Below, piece after piece: positions 48,443 through 58,640 of a stretch of 64,000 nt of DNA; the stretch's first letter is position 1; every line of letters starts with the position of its first letter. The stretch is from Vibrio hannami (lineage in GTDB: Bacteria; Pseudomonadota; Gammaproteobacteria; Enterobacterales; Vibrionaceae): NCBI RefSeq assembly GCF_029589055.1, contig NZ_JARQZP010000006.1, forward strand, positions 186,001-250,000, read 5' to 3'. The notes below the pieces were generated by a model. It saw only the letters and a list, made by a program, of their open reading frames with translations, was not told where the DNA came from and ran no database searches. Made by a program: the position numbers and the translations under genes.

Positions 48443-49852
48443 TTAGTTTATATCTAACTCTTTCAACTTCCGTGTAAGGGTATTACGACCCCAACCCAGC
48501 ACCTTTGCCGCTTCCTGCTTGTGGCCATTAGTGTGGCTTAATGCGGTTTTTAGAAGAATTCGTTCAAACTCAGGTAATGCAAAAGACAGAAGCTCAGTCT
48601 CTCCTGACGCGAGAGCTGCATTTGCCCACGATTCCAGTTCAGTTTGCCAACTACCACTGCCTCCACTGGTAGCAACAGATTTTTCTTCTAATAATTCGGT
48701 AGGGAGGTCTGAAGGTAGAACCTCGCTGCCACTCGCCATTACTGTCAGCCAGCGACAGATATTCTCAAGCTGGCGAACGTTCCCTGGCCATGAAAGGCGC
48801 TTTAAGGCATCAACTGTTGAGGAGTGAAGCGTTTTTATTTCAACGCCAAGCTCTTCTGCTGCTCGTGCCAGGAAGTGCAGTGTTAGCTTCTCGATATCCT
48901 GTTTGCGATCTCTTAATGCAGGAATCTGAACTCGAATAACATTCAGACGATGGAATAAATCCTCACGGAATTTACCTTCGTGAACCAGCTTTTCAAGGTT
49001 CTGGTGGGTTGCTGCGACAATACGAACGTCAACTTTTATGCCTGAATGACCGCCAACCCGATAGAACTGTCCATCGGCTAACACCCGTAACAGTCGAGTC
49101 TGGATATCTAATGGCATATCACCGATTTCATCCAAAAACAGGGTTCCGCCATTAGCTTGTTCAAAGCGCCCCTGACGAACGTTGTTAGCACCGGTAAACG
49201 CGCCTTTTTCGTGTCCAAAAAGTTCTGACTCAATCAGGTCCTTTGGTATTGCCGCCATATTCAGAGCAATAAACGGATTTTTAGCCCTTGGGCTGTGGCG
49301 GTGCAGTGCATGAGCAACCAGCTCTTTACCTGTACCTGATTCACCGTTAATAAGAACAGATATAGAAGAGCGTGAAAGTCGGCCTATAGCACGGAATACT
49401 TCCTGCATCGCAGGTGCTTCACCAATGATCTCAGGAGCATCGGTTGTAAAAGCATCATCGGCAACTGCTTCTCTTTTTTGCTCGTGGCTATGAGTAATAG
49501 CACGCTCTACCAGCAGGAGGGTTTCATCAATATCAAAAGGTTTTGGCAGATACTCGAAGGCACCTTTTTGATAGGCGTTAACTGCCGCATCAAGGTCGGA
49601 GTGCGCCGTCATGATAATCACAGGTAAGTCTGGATGCCTGCTATGAACCTGGTTGAGCAAATCTAATCCATCGATACCCGGCATACGAATATCTGACACC
49701 AACACATCCGGAGTCTCCCGCTCCAGAGCCATGAGAACGCTTTCTGCATCTGCAAACGTCTCACACTGGATATTGGCAGACGAGAGTGTCTTTTCCATAA
49801 CCCAGCGAATGGAGCTATCATCGTCTACGACCCAGACATATCCTTTACTCAT
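48443..49852 (-). CDS. glnG: Nitrogen regulation response regulator NtrC
   Basis: Sigma-54 activator of the nitrogen starvation response; 469 residues. Receiver with phospho-acceptor D54 (LVSDIRMPG), AAA+ domain with GESGTGKE, the sigma-54-contacting GAFTGA and LFLDEIG, then the Fis-type HTH (QEAAKVLGWGRNTLTRKLKE). It lies 67 bases after glnL. All key residues are intact, in contrast with pgtA. Confidence 0.97.
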   Translation of the reverse strand: MSKGYVWVVDDDSSIRWVMEKTLSSANIQCETFADAESVLMALERETPDVLVSDIRMPGIDGLDLLNQVHSRHPDLPVIIMTAHSDLDAAVNAYQKGAFEYLPKPFDIDETLLLVERAITHSHEQKREAVADDAFTTDAPEIIGEAPAMQEVFRAIGRLSRSSISVLINGESGTGKELVAHALHRHSPRAKNPFIALNMAAIPKDLIESELFGHEKGAFTGANNVRQGRFEQANGGTLFLDEIGDMPLDIQTRLLRVLADGQFYRVGGHSGIKVDVRIVAATHQNLEKLVHEGKFREDLFHRLNVIRVQIPALRDRKQDIEKLTLHFLARAAEELGVEIKTLHSSTVDALKRLSWPGNVRQLENICRWLTVMASGSEVLPSDLPTELLEEKSVATSGGSGSWQTELESWANAALASGETELLSFALPEFERILLKTALSHTNGHKQEAAKVLGWGRNTLTRKLKELDIN

Positions 49853-49919
49853 ATGAAACTTCCTTTATTTTGCTACTGATCCAATTTATATGAAGGTGAT
49901 AAGTAGCTTAAAAAATTAA

Positions 49920-50966
49920 TTAAATTGGTAGATAAATGGTGAACGTCGTTCTACCCGGCCAGCTTTCCACATCTATTTTGCCTTTGTGCTGGTCGATTAA
50001 ATTTTGCGAAATTGATAACCCAAGCCCAGTACCGCCTTCTCTTCCGCTGACCATGGGATAAAAAAGCGTATCCTGAAGTTTGGATGGTATCCCCGGGCCG
50101 TTATCAATAATCTCGATTCTGGCAGCAAGCTTGTATCGGTGACCGTGAATATTGGCTTGATGCACTGTACGGGTTTTTAAAATGACAGTTGCATCATCCT
50201 GGTCTGCGAGAATTTGAGCGGCATTGCTAACGATGTTTAGCAAGGCCTGTTCTACCTGATCCGAATCCATAAGGATATCGGGCAAACTCGGATCATAGTC
50301 CCGGATAATCTCAATTCTTGGAGCTTCTAACTCAACCAGTTGACGGACTTTCTCCAGTACAACATGAAGGTTTTCTTCCTGTTTTTTGCCTGGTTTCTGG
50401 GGACCAAGAAGTCGGTCAACCAGAGCGCGAAGGCGGTCGGCCTGCTCGATAATGATCTGTGTATATTCACCAAGCGATGGATCCGGCAGCATTTTCTGAA
50501 GCAGCTGTGCTGCGCCTCTTAATCCACCTAACGGGTTTTTAATCTCATGAGCCAGCCCTCTCACCAGGAGTTTGGCCGCTTGCTGCTGTGCGTGTTGGTT
50601 CAGTTCCTGAGTCAGGCGTCTTTGCTGACCGATTTTTCGCATCTCTACCAACAGATAAAGTTTCTTTTCCCAGGTCAGTGGGCTAACAGTTACTTCTAGC
50701 ATTAAAGGCTTGCCATCTACAACAAAGGTAACATCACTGTCGGTGATGCTTTGGCCACTTTGCAGGGGCTGAGTAAGAAGGGCAAGATCCATTGAAGCGT
50801 GCTGTATTAACTGAGAAAGAGGAACATCCAGTAAGCGTTTAGCACTTTGTGAGAATAATTGTTCGGCCGCTGGGTTTGCGTAACGAATGAGCAGGCTCTC
50901 ATCCAGCATGATAGTCGCTGTTACTACGTTGTTCAGAATTGCATTTGAAAGATGATTGTTACTCAC
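49920..50966 (-). CDS. glnL: Nitrogen regulation sensor kinase NtrB
   Basis: Cytosolic PAS-HisKA-HATPase kinase/phosphatase for NtrC, controlled by PII; 348 residues. PAS about 10-115, H-box AHEIKNPLGGLRGAAQLL around residue 138, N-box IVSNAAQIL, G boxes DNGPGIP and GTGLGLSIS. Preceded by NtrC boxes, giving its own promoter in addition to readthrough from glnA. Confidence 0.97.
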   Translation of the reverse strand: MSNNHLSNAILNNVVTATIMLDESLLIRYANPAAEQLFSQSAKRLLDVPLSQLIQHASMDLALLTQPLQSGQSITDSDVTFVVDGKPLMLEVTVSPLTWEKKLYLLVEMRKIGQQRRLTQELNQHAQQQAAKLLVRGLAHEIKNPLGGLRGAAQLLQKMLPDPSLGEYTQIIIEQADRLRALVDRLLGPQKPGKKQEENLHVVLEKVRQLVELEAPRIEIIRDYDPSLPDILMDSDQVEQALLNIVSNAAQILADQDDATVILKTRTVHQANIHGHRYKLAARIEIIDNGPGIPSKLQDTLFYPMVSGREGGTGLGLSISQNLIDQHKGKIDVESWPGRTTFTIYLPI

Positions 50967-50981
50967 AACGCTCCCCTTGTC

Positions 50982-51016
50982 TGCGCCAAAATTGCACGTT
51001 GCACCAAGTTGGTGCG
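50982..51016 (-). promoter_or_regulatory. NtrC boxes upstream of glnL
   Basis: TGCACCA-AGT-TGGTGCG (51000-51016) matches the NtrC consensus TGCACCA-N3-TGGTGCA with one mismatch. TGCGCCA-AAA-TTGCACG (50982-50998) is a weaker site next to it. In E. coli NtrC represses glnL from such a site. Confidence 0.8.
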
Positions 51017-51211
51017 CAGTGTTTTATGAGTATGAGCCAAGATAGGGAGAACTCAAGAAATTTATTACGGGCAAAGCCTTATGATACGGGCTGTTGGCAA
51101 TAATCTTTGCTTGTATCTGTGTTCCTCTTGGTACTCATGCACCGTTATAGAACATAGTAATGCAATTATCTTGCCGGATTAGGTTGGGAGATAGTTGATT
51201 GTAAAATAAAT

Positions 51212-51240
51212 AAAAAAGGCTCACCCGAAGGTAAGCCTTT
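51212..51240 (-). terminator. Terminator of glnA
   Basis: On the minus strand, an 11-bp stem (51230-51240 with 51215-51225; loop 51226-51229) followed by a T6 tail (51217-51212). Partial readthrough would reach glnLG, as known in enterics. Confidence 0.85.
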
Positions 51241-51263
51241 CTGTATTTCCGAGGAAATAAATC

Positions 51264-52673
51264 TTATACAGAGTAGTAAAGTTCGAACTCAAGTGGGTGA
51301 GTTGTCATGTTTACTTTCTCTACGTCCTGAGACTTAAGGTCGATGTAAGAATCGATGAAGTCATCAGAGAATACGCCGCCAGCAGTTAGGAACTCACGGT
51401 CTGCATCCAGACACTCTAGAGCTTCTTTCAGAGAGTAAGCTACTGTTGGGATTTCAGCTGCTTCTTCTGCTGGTAGGTCGTAAAGGTCTTTATCCATTGC
51501 TTCACCTGGGTGGATCTTGTTCTTAATACCGTCAAGACCAGCCATTAGCATTGCTGCGAAGCATAGGTATGGGTTAGCAGATGGATCACCGAAGCGTAGC
51601 TCGATACGACGTGCTTTAGGGCTTGGTACCACTGGGATACGGATAGAAGCAGAACGGTTACGAGCAGAGTAAGCTAGCATAACTGGTGCTTCGAAGCCTG
51701 GTACAAGACGCTTGTACGAGTTAGTTGATGCGTTCGCGAATGCGTTGATTGCGCGAGCGTGCTTGATGATACCACCGATGTAGTATAGAGCTGTCTCAGA
51801 AAGACCGCCGTACTTGTCACCAGCAAACAGGTTAACACCATCTTTGTTTAGTGACTGGTGAACGTGCATACCAGAACCGTTATCACCAACTAGTGGCTTA
51901 GGCATGAATGTAGCAGTCTTGCCGTATGCGTGAGCAACGTTGTGTACAACGTACTTGTAAACCTGAATTTCATCAGCTTTAGCTGTTAGAGTGTTGAAAC
52001 GAGTAGCGATTTCGTTCTGACCAGCAGTCGCAACTTCGTGGTGGTGCGCTTCAACTACTTGGCCCATTTCTTCTAGAACAAGACACATTGCAGAACGGAT
52101 GTCCTGAGATGAGTCAACAGGAGCTACTGGGAAGTAACCACCTTTAACGCCAGGACGGTGACCTTTGTTACCTTCTTCGAAGTCAGTACCAGTGTTCCAG
52201 CAAGCTTCAACGTCGTCGATCTTGTAGAAAGAGCCAGACATATCAGTGTTGAACTTAACATCGTCAAATAGGAAGAATTCTGGCTCAGGACCAATTAGTA
52301 CAGTATCTGCGATACCTGTAGAACGCATGTACTCTTCTGCGCGCTTAGCAACAGAACGTGGGTCACGGTCGTAACCTTGCATTGTAGAAGGTTCTAGGAT
52401 GTCACAACGGATGTTTAGTGTTGCATCTTCAGTGAATGGGTCAAGAACAGCACTTGCAGCATCAGGCATCATTACCATGTCTGATTCGTTAATGCCTTTC
52501 CAGCCAGCAACTGAAGAGCCATCAAACATTTTGCCGTCTTCGAAGAAGTCAGCGTCTACTTGGTGTGCAGGGATAGATACGTGTTGCTCTTTACCTTTTG
52601 TATCAGTAAAGCGTAGGTCAACAAACTTAACTTCGTTTTCTTGGATCAGCGATAGAACATTTTCTACTGACAT
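51264..52673 (-). CDS. glnA: Glutamine synthetase type I
   Basis: Main ammonium-assimilating enzyme, dodecameric; 469 residues. Catalytic and metal motifs include [28 protein letters not shown] and the adenylylation tyrosine in KDLYDLP near residue 397, so it is controlled by GlnE. Good GGAG upstream of ATG 52673. It has a sigma-54 promoter and NtrC boxes upstream. Confidence 0.98.
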   Translation of the reverse strand: MSVENVLSLIQENEVKFVDLRFTDTKGKEQHVSIPAHQVDADFFEDGKMFDGSSVAGWKGINESDMVMMPDAASAVLDPFTEDATLNIRCDILEPSTMQGYDRDPRSVAKRAEEYMRSTGIADTVLIGPEPEFFLFDDVKFNTDMSGSFYKIDDVEACWNTGTDFEEGNKGHRPGVKGGYFPVAPVDSSQDIRSAMCLVLEEMGQVVEAHHHEVATAGQNEIATRFNTLTAKADEIQVYKYVVHNVAHAYGKTATFMPKPLVGDNGSGMHVHQSLNKDGVNLFAGDKYGGLSETALYYIGGIIKHARAINAFANASTNSYKRLVPGFEAPVMLAYSARNRSASIRIPVVPSPKARRIELRFGDPSANPYLCFAAMLMAGLDGIKNKIHPGEAMDKDLYDLPAEEAAEIPTVAYSLKEALECLDADREFLTAGGVFSDDFIDSYIDLKSQDVEKVNMTTHPLEFELYYSV

Positions 52674-52770
52674 CTTGGATAACCTCCAGTGTTGTTAAAG
52701 CGGTACAGTTCGTTATAACAAATTGTTATTGAACAACTTCAAGTCGATAAAATTGAAAGTGTATTCACTA

Positions 52771-52787
52771 TAGCGAAAACTGTGCCA
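52771..52787 (-). promoter_or_regulatory. Sigma-54 promoter of glnA
   Basis: Reading on the minus strand, TGGCACAGTTTTCGCTA fits the -24/-12 consensus with GG and GC exactly 10 bases apart. The start would be near 52761, giving a leader of about 90 nt. Confidence 0.8.
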
Positions 52788-52837
52788 AAAAATCAAATCC
52801 TTTAATTTCAAGGGCTTAGTGTTTTTGTGTTTTGTTT

Positions 52838-52887
52838 TGGTGCAGCGTATGCACCAAAATGATCCTTAATTGCACCTAATTGGTGCA
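52838..52887. promoter_or_regulatory. NtrC enhancer region of glnA
   Basis: TGCACCT-AAT-TGGTGCA (52871-52887) is a strong NtrC box. TTGGTGCA and TGCACCAA (52837-52844 and 52850-52857) form further half-sites. They lie 50-110 bases upstream of the sigma-54 promoter, the expected place for NtrC hexamer loading. The rest of the gap to typA (52888-53126) holds nothing else I recognise. Confidence 0.8.
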
Positions 52888-53126
52888 AGTGAGTATTGAG
52901 ATGCTCAAAACATAGACTATTTCGCACGTTGTGCATTCAGTTGTCAATCAACTTTTTCATTCAACTGAGTTGAATTGTTTTAAATCAAAACTAAGGTTAA
53001 GGCAGTATTTTCGTTGTTCAAGATCACATTTCTTAGGCGTTTTCGGAAAAATCTGGTACATTAAGCGCCGATTTTTAAACCAAGTGGCGAAATATCGTCC
53101 CTTTTACTTTGAGTGAATCAAAATTC

Positions 53127-54956
53127 ATGGCTACTCCACAGATTGATAAATTAAGAAATATCGCGATCATCGCGCACGTTGACCACGGTAAAACAACACT
53201 TGTAGATAAGCTTCTTCAGCAATCAGGTACGTTAGAATCTCGTGGAGAAGTTGAAGAGCGCGTAATGGACTCGAACGACATCGAGAAAGAGCGTGGCATT
53301 ACCATCCTTGCAAAAAACACGGCGATTAACTGGAACGACTACCGTATTAACATTGTTGATACTCCGGGACACGCAGACTTCGGTGGTGAAGTAGAGCGTA
53401 TTATGTCTATGGTTGATTCTGTGCTTCTGATTGTAGACGCTGTTGACGGCCCTATGCCTCAGACTCGCTTCGTAACTCAGAAAGCTTTTGCTCACGGTCT
53501 TAAGCCTATCGTTGTTATCAACAAGATCGACCGTCCGGGTGCTCGCCCTGACTGGGTAATGGATCAGGTGTTTGACCTGTTCGACAATCTGGGCGCAACT
53601 GACGATCAGCTAGACTTCCAGGTGGTTTATGCATCAGCACTAAATGGCTGGGCAACGATGGAAGAAGGCGATGAAGGCGAGAACATGGAACCACTGTTCC
53701 AGGCTATCGTTGAAAACGTAGCAGCTCCTGACGTTGACGTTGATGGCGCACTGCAGATGCAGATCTCTCAGCTGGACTACAGCTCTTATGTAGGTGTTAT
53801 CGGTGTTGCTCGTGTAACTCGTGGTAGCGTTAAGCCGAACCAACAAGTAACTATTGTTAGTGCAGACGGTTCAACACGTAACGGCAAGGTAGGTACTGTA
53901 ATGGGTTATCTGGGTCTTGAGCGTCACGAAGTTGAACAAGCAAATGCTGGTGACATCATCGCAATTACAGGCCTTGGTGAGCTGAAAATTTCTGACACCA
54001 TCTGTGCACAGAACGCTGTAGAAGCGCTTCCAGCGCTTTCTGTTGATGAGCCGACGGTTACCATGACTTTCCAGGTAAACACGTCTCCATTCGCTGGTAA
54101 AGAGGGTAAATTCGTAACTTCACGTAATATCCTTGAGCGTCTTGAGAAGGAACTGGTACATAACGTTGCGCTTCGCGTAGAGCAGACTGACGATCCAGAC
54201 AAGTTCCGTGTATCTGGTCGTGGTGAACTTCACCTTTCAATTCTGATTGAAAACATGCGTCGTGAAGGTTTTGAACTTGCAGTATCTCGTCCTGAAGTAA
54301 TCATCAAAGAAGAAGATGGTCAGCTAATGGAACCGTATGAAACCGTAACTATCGATGTTCTTGAAGAGCATCAGGGCGGTATTATGGAGAACATTGGTCT
54401 TCGTAAGGGTGAGCTAACGGATATGTCTCCGGATGGTAAAGGCCGTGTGCGTATGGACTTTATGATGCCTTCTCGTGGTCTTATCGGCTTCCAGACTGAG
54501 TTTATGACTCTGACTTCTGGCTCTGGCCTTATGTACCACACGTTCGACCACTATGGTCCACATAAAGGTGGTGTGATTGGTCAGCGTAATAACGGTGTTC
54601 TAATTTCAAACGGCGCTGGTAAAGCACTGACAAACGCACTGTTCAACCTTCAGGAGCGCGGCCGTCTGTTTATCGGTCACGGTGTGGAAGTTTACGAAGG
54701 TATGGTTATCGGTATTCACAGCCGTGACAATGACCTTACGGTTAACCCGCTTAAAGGTAAGCAGCTAACTAACGTTCGTGCATCTGGTACGGATGATGCG
54801 CAGGTTCTTACTCCGCCAATCATTATGACTCTTGAGCAAGCGCTTGAGTTTATCGATGATGATGAGCTAGTGGAAGTAACACCAGAAAGCATCCGTATTC
54901 GTAAGAAGTTCCTTTCTGAGAACGAGCGTAAGCGTGCAGGTCGTGCGGCTAAATAA
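53127..54956 (+). CDS. typA: Translational GTPase TypA/BipA
   Basis: Ribosome-binding GTPase for stress and cold adaptation; 609 residues. G1 [10 protein letters not shown]2 region RGITI, G3 [10 protein letters not shown]4 [10 protein letters not shown], then EF-G-like domains and the TypA-specific C terminus. I take ATG 53127 ([11 protein letters not shown]); TTG 53109 is in frame but unnecessary. Divergent from glnA as in E. coli. Confidence 0.97.
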   Translation: MATPQIDKLRNIAIIAHVDHGKTTLVDKLLQQSGTLESRGEVEERVMDSNDIEKERGITILAKNTAINWNDYRINIVDTPGHADFGGEVERIMSMVDSVLLIVDAVDGPMPQTRFVTQKAFAHGLKPIVVINKIDRPGARPDWVMDQVFDLFDNLGATDDQLDFQVVYASALNGWATMEEGDEGENMEPLFQAIVENVAAPDVDVDGALQMQISQLDYSSYVGVIGVARVTRGSVKPNQQVTIVSADGSTRNGKVGTVMGYLGLERHEVEQANAGDIIAITGLGELKISDTICAQNAVEALPALSVDEPTVTMTFQVNTSPFAGKEGKFVTSRNILERLEKELVHNVALRVEQTDDPDKFRVSGRGELHLSILIENMRREGFELAVSRPEVIIKEEDGQLMEPYETVTIDVLEEHQGGIMENIGLRKGELTDMSPDGKGRVRMDFMMPSRGLIGFQTEFMTLTSGSGLMYHTFDHYGPHKGGVIGQRNNGVLISNGAGKALTNALFNLQERGRLFIGHGVEVYEGMVIGIHSRDNDLTVNPLKGKQLTNVRASGTDDAQVLTPPIIMTLEQALEFIDDDELVEVTPESIRIRKKFLSENERKRAGRAAK

Positions 54957-54987
54957 GCCCTTAGCTTTAACGTTTAGATAAAAATAT

Positions 54988-55025
54988 ACACCCTGAGTCA
55001 CTTGTGATTCGGGGTGTTTTTTTAT
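54988..55025 (+). terminator. Terminator of typA
   Basis: A stem of about 13 bp (54988-55000 with 55005-55017, with mismatches) and a T-run tail. Confidence 0.85.
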
Positions 55026-55068
55026 GCATGATCGTTAGATAAGGATATATCGAAAAGCAGGAAAACTG

Positions 55069-55596
55069 ATGACAAAACCAATTATTATTACCGGTGGCCC
55101 AGGCGCGGGAAAAACGACGATTATTAATGCTTTGTCTGAGATGGGGCATGCAACTTACCCAGAATCATCTCGCCGTTTGATAGAAGAGCAGAGCGCTATA
55201 GAGAATGGAGTTTTGCCCTGGCATGATATGGCTGGCTTCGTCAAATTGTGCTTAGGGGTTATGGGTGACCAAAAGCTCCAGGCGCTGTACGATGACGGTT
55301 ATTCGTTTCTTGATCGAGCGATAGGTGATCTGAGTGCTTATTCGATAATGAGTGGGTTAACACCCAGTGGTGAATTGAAAGAAGCTGCGCTTGGCTATTA
55401 TTCAACGGTATTTGTATGCCGACCGAATAAGGTGACTTATGTACAGGATGAAGTTCGCCCATATCCGTTTGAACAGGCGATAGAGATACATGAATTGCTA
55501 GTGAGCACGTACCAGAGTCTTGGGTATGAAGTGATTGAAGTACCGTTTGACACGGTACTTGCTCGTTGTGATTTTATTCTTAGCTATCTGGCTTAG
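55069..55596 (+). CDS. Small P-loop NTPase (AAA_28-like)
   Basis: A 175-residue protein with Walker A GGPGAGKTT at residues 9-17. DRAIGDLSAY in the middle may supply the Asp of a nucleotide-kinase-like site. Relatives are predicted ATPases of unknown role. AGGA before ATG 55069. Monocistronic. Confidence 0.82.
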   Translation: MTKPIIITGGPGAGKTTIINALSEMGHATYPESSRRLIEEQSAIENGVLPWHDMAGFVKLCLGVMGDQKLQALYDDGYSFLDRAIGDLSAYSIMSGLTPSGELKEAALGYYSTVFVCRPNKVTYVQDEVRPYPFEQAIEIHELLVSTYQSLGYEVIEVPFDTVLARCDFILSYLA

Positions 55597-55610
55597 GTTC
55601 AGCGCAAAGA

Positions 55611-56246
55611 TTACTTTAGCTTTGCCAGAAACTTATCCGACTCAGCAATCGCTGCTTGCATCTCTTTAATAGCGTAAGAGATATCTTTTTCCAGGCTCAT
55701 AAACTCACCCTGTAGGGAACCAATCGCACTGGCGTTCAGGTTATGTTTTAAGTATAGAGTGTTGTCGCGAAGTGTGTTCAGAACTGGAGTCATTTTGGCT
55801 TCAGCTTTTTTCATTGCTTTTAGCATGGTTTGGTAGGAAGCCTTTGTTTCTTTTAGTTTCTGCTCGCTATTTCGGCGAAGTTTACTGCTGGTGTACAGCT
55901 CTAACTCTTGTTCCCACTCTTCAAACAGGGCATCGGAGACATCTTCAATAGCAGCGATTCTTGAACTTACATCTTCTGCGGCTTTTTCGCTATCCTCATA
56001 TTTCTCATTGATCTGCTTATACATGACTTCCAGATCGCCACCATCAAACTGAGTGAGAGCGGAAAGTGCATCTAAGGCGCTGGTAAATTCCTGCTGAGCC
56101 TCTTGTTGTGACTCTTTGGCATCTTCGACTCGGTCAACCATGATGTCTCTTTTGTGAATGCCGACTTGCTCCATTGCGGAGTAGTAAGTTGACTGACATC
56201 CGGTTAAAGTGGCGGTAACAAGAAGAAAGCTAAGAAAGTAGCGCAT
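55611..56246 (-). CDS. DUF2959 lipoprotein
   Basis: An outer-membrane-type lipoprotein (LTGC lipobox, Cys17), 211 residues, followed by a coiled-coil helical body (residues 40-205). Matches the uncharacterised DUF2959 family by its pattern ESQQEAQQEFTSALDAL and YYSAMEQVGIHKRDI. Monocistronic, divergent from yihY. Confidence 0.82.
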   Translation of the reverse strand: MRYFLSFLLVTATLTGCQSTYYSAMEQVGIHKRDIMVDRVEDAKESQQEAQQEFTSALDALSALTQFDGGDLEVMYKQINEKYEDSEKAAEDVSSRIAAIEDVSDALFEEWEQELELYTSSKLRRNSEQKLKETKASYQTMLKAMKKAEAKMTPVLNTLRDNTLYLKHNLNASAIGSLQGEFMSLEKDISYAIKEMQAAIAESDKFLAKLK

Positions 56247-56302
56247 AATGAAATCCTTTCTATTAGAATGCGTTATATAAAGATTTAAATGTATTAAGTA
56301 GG

Positions 56303-57244
56303 ATGAACCAGTTGTCAGGAAGATACAAGTTGATTTCCCAGCGTTCTTTGAGAACGCTGTTGCATTTCTTAGCCTATCTCTATCAAAGGATGAAGCACGA
56401 CAGAGTAAATATCAGTGCAGGTTATCTTGCCTATATTACGATTTTGTCATTAGTGCCTATGGTGACAGTTCTATTTTCTATTCTCTCGTCGTTCTCATTT
56501 TTTGATAATACTGGTGCGGTTATTCAGGACTTCGTTATTCGCAACTTTATGCCGACCGCTGGTGATGCGGTTAATCAGGCATTGAAAGATTTTGTCTCCA
56601 ATACCGGAAAAATGACGGCGTTTGGTGTGCTTTTTCTGTTTATTGCTGCGATGATGCTTATCTCCAATATCGATAAAAACCTGAACTATATTTGGCGAAT
56701 AAAACAAAAACGGCGAGCAATATATTCGTTTTCAATGTACTGGATGGTTTTGACTCTTGGTCCAATTTTTATTGGTGCGAGTATCGCTGCGACGTCTTAT
56801 ATAACGTCGTTACGCTTAATGCAGTTTGAGACGCTTTCTGGTGCTTACAACATGCTGTTAAGCTGGTTACCTTTTCTTATCTCGATTGTCGCTTTTATCG
56901 GCTTGTATATGCTGGTGCCGAATACTAAGGTTAAGTCTGGTCATGCGCTGACTGGTGCGGTTATTGCTGCTTTGCTGTTTGAGTTGTCTAAGCGTGGTTT
57001 CGCCTTATACATCACTCAGTTTCCTTCTTATCAACTAATTTACGGTGCATTAGCGACTATTCCGATTCTTTTTGTCTGGGTATATCTGTGCTGGCTTATT
57101 ACGCTGTTTGGTGCAGAAGTCACGGCAGCTCTTGGTGAAGGGGAAAGCTGGAGAGAAGAGAAAGACATGGTACACTCGAAGGTAGATTCAAACCATTCAG
57201 AAAAGGAAAGTAGTTGTGATAGCTCTGATCCAGAGAGTAAGTGA
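56303..57244 (+). CDS. yihY: YihY/BrkB-family inner-membrane protein
   Basis: A 313-residue inner-membrane protein with six hydrophobic segments (between about residues 43 and 285). Matches the UPF0761 (YihY) family, once misnamed ribonuclease BN. Starts ATG 56303 (the frame is open before it); the C-terminal tail is Ser/Lys/Glu-rich. Overlaps dtd by 29 bases, so they are coupled as in E. coli. Confidence 0.88.
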   Translation: MNQLSGRYKLISQRSLRTLLHFLAYLYQRMKHDRVNISAGYLAYITILSLVPMVTVLFSILSSFSFFDNTGAVIQDFVIRNFMPTAGDAVNQALKDFVSNTGKMTAFGVLFLFIAAMMLISNIDKNLNYIWRIKQKRRAIYSFSMYWMVLTLGPIFIGASIAATSYITSLRLMQFETLSGAYNMLLSWLPFLISIVAFIGLYMLVPNTKVKSGHALTGAVIAALLFELSKRGFALYITQFPSYQLIYGALATIPILFVWVYLCWLITLFGAEVTAALGEGESWREEKDMVHSKVDSNHSEKESSCDSSDPESK

Positions 57245-57650
57245 AGCAGCGGTAAAGGTCGATGGCGAAGTGGTAGGTGAAATCGACAAAGGGCTTCTGG
57301 TTTTACTGGGTGTCGAACGCGATGACGATGAAGTGAAAGCAAAACGACTTATGGAGCGTGTCACTACTTACCGTGTTTTTGGTGATGAAGAAGACAAGAT
57401 GAATTTAAACGTTCAGCAAGTGAACGGAAAAGTATTAGTCGTGTCTCAATTTACATTACCGGCAGATACAAAGAAGGGTACCCGTGCTGGTTTTTCTCGC
57501 GGCGCGCATCCATCAGAAGCTGAGAGATTGTATGAGTATTTCTCTGATCGATGCGCAGAAGTGCTACCAACAGAGCGCGGACGCTTTGCCGCAGATATGA
57601 AAGTGTCACTGGTAAACGATGGACCAGTGACGTTCTGGCTTCAGGTTTAG
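57216..57650 (+). CDS. dtd: D-aminoacyl-tRNA deacylase
   Basis: Removes D-amino acids mischarged on tRNA; 144 residues. [20 protein letters not shown] carries the active-site loop, and NDGPVTFWL is the cross-subunit Gly-cisPro motif. GTG start with AGGAAAG 8 bases before. Starts inside the end of yihY. Confidence 0.95.
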   Translation: MIALIQRVSEAAVKVDGEVVGEIDKGLLVLLGVERDDDEVKAKRLMERVTTYRVFGDEEDKMNLNVQQVNGKVLVVSQFTLPADTKKGTRAGFSRGAHPSEAERLYEYFSDRCAEVLPTERGRFAADMKVSLVNDGPVTFWLQV

Positions 57651-57686
57651 TCGGTTACTTGAGTATATTACCGAAAAAGGATTTCT

Positions 57687-58640
57687 ATGTTTAAGCTAAT
57701 CACGCCCAAAACCGAAAATCAGATAGCCAAGTATTATCAGTTTCGTTGGCAGATGCTGCGCGAACCCCTTCGTTTGCCTAAGGGCTCTGAGCGTGATGAA
57801 TTTGATGAGATGAGTCATCACCGAATGATAGTCGACAGCCGTGGAAGACCAATGGCTGTCGGGAGGCTTTATATTACGCCAGACAACGAAGGTCAGATTC
57901 GTTTTATGGCGGTAAAGGCAAACAGACGACAGCGTGGTGTAGGGTCACTGATACTTGTGGCACTTGAGTCGTATGCCCGACAGGAAGGGGTAAAACGCCT
58001 TGTATGTAATGCCAGGGAAGATGCTCTTGGCTTTTACAAGAAAAATGGTTTTGAAAGTCAGGGAGAGCTGAGTGATCAGCAAGGGCCTAACCGTCATCAG
58101 CAATTAGTAAAGCCGCTAGATCCTATGGCTAATGTACTGCGTAAGCCGCAGTGGTGTACTGAGTTGCAGGAGCGATGGGAACAACAGATTCCAATCAGTG
58201 ACAAGATGGGCATCAAAATTAATCAGTACACAGGCTACCAGTTTGAGTGCTGCGCCCAGTTAAATCCTAACCTGAACCCTAGGAACTCAATGTTTGCCGG
58301 GTCAGCTTTTACTCTTGCAACCCTTACGGGGTGGGGTATGACCTGGCTATTGATGAAAGAGCGTGGGCTGACGGCTGATATCGTTCTTGCTGACAGTAAT
58401 ATCCGCTTCCGTCATCCGGTAGAAAAAGCCCCGGTTGCGAAAACTTCATTGGATGGGATCAGTGGCGATCTCGATAGGCTGGGTAAAGGTAGAAAAGCCA
58501 GAATTATCATTAATGTCACTATTTATAGTGGAGATAAAGCTGCGGTTGAGTTTGTAGGTACCTACGTTTTGCTGCCCCCTAAGAGTGCTGATAAACAGGA
58601 GCAGCAAGAGGCATTAATCGACGCTGCAATGAATGTTTAA
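57687..58640 (+). CDS. yiiD: YiiD-like GNAT/thioesterase fusion
   Basis: A 317-residue two-domain protein. Residues 1-150 are a GNAT acetyltransferase with the acetyl-CoA loop RQRGVGSLI. Residues 170-310 are a hotdog-fold thioesterase (YiiD_C), with NPRNSMFAGSAFTLATLTGWG. A role in fatty-acid or acyl-CoA metabolism has been suggested; not settled. 37 bases after dtd. The last 27 bases overlap the convergent AsmA-like gene. Confidence 0.85.
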   Translation: MFKLITPKTENQIAKYYQFRWQMLREPLRLPKGSERDEFDEMSHHRMIVDSRGRPMAVGRLYITPDNEGQIRFMAVKANRRQRGVGSLILVALESYARQEGVKRLVCNAREDALGFYKKNGFESQGELSDQQGPNRHQQLVKPLDPMANVLRKPQWCTELQERWEQQIPISDKMGIKINQYTGYQFECCAQLNPNLNPRNSMFAGSAFTLATLTGWGMTWLLMKERGLTADIVLADSNIRFRHPVEKAPVAKTSLDGISGDLDRLGKGRKARIIINVTIYSGDKAAVEFVGTYVLLPPKSADKQEQQEALIDAAMNV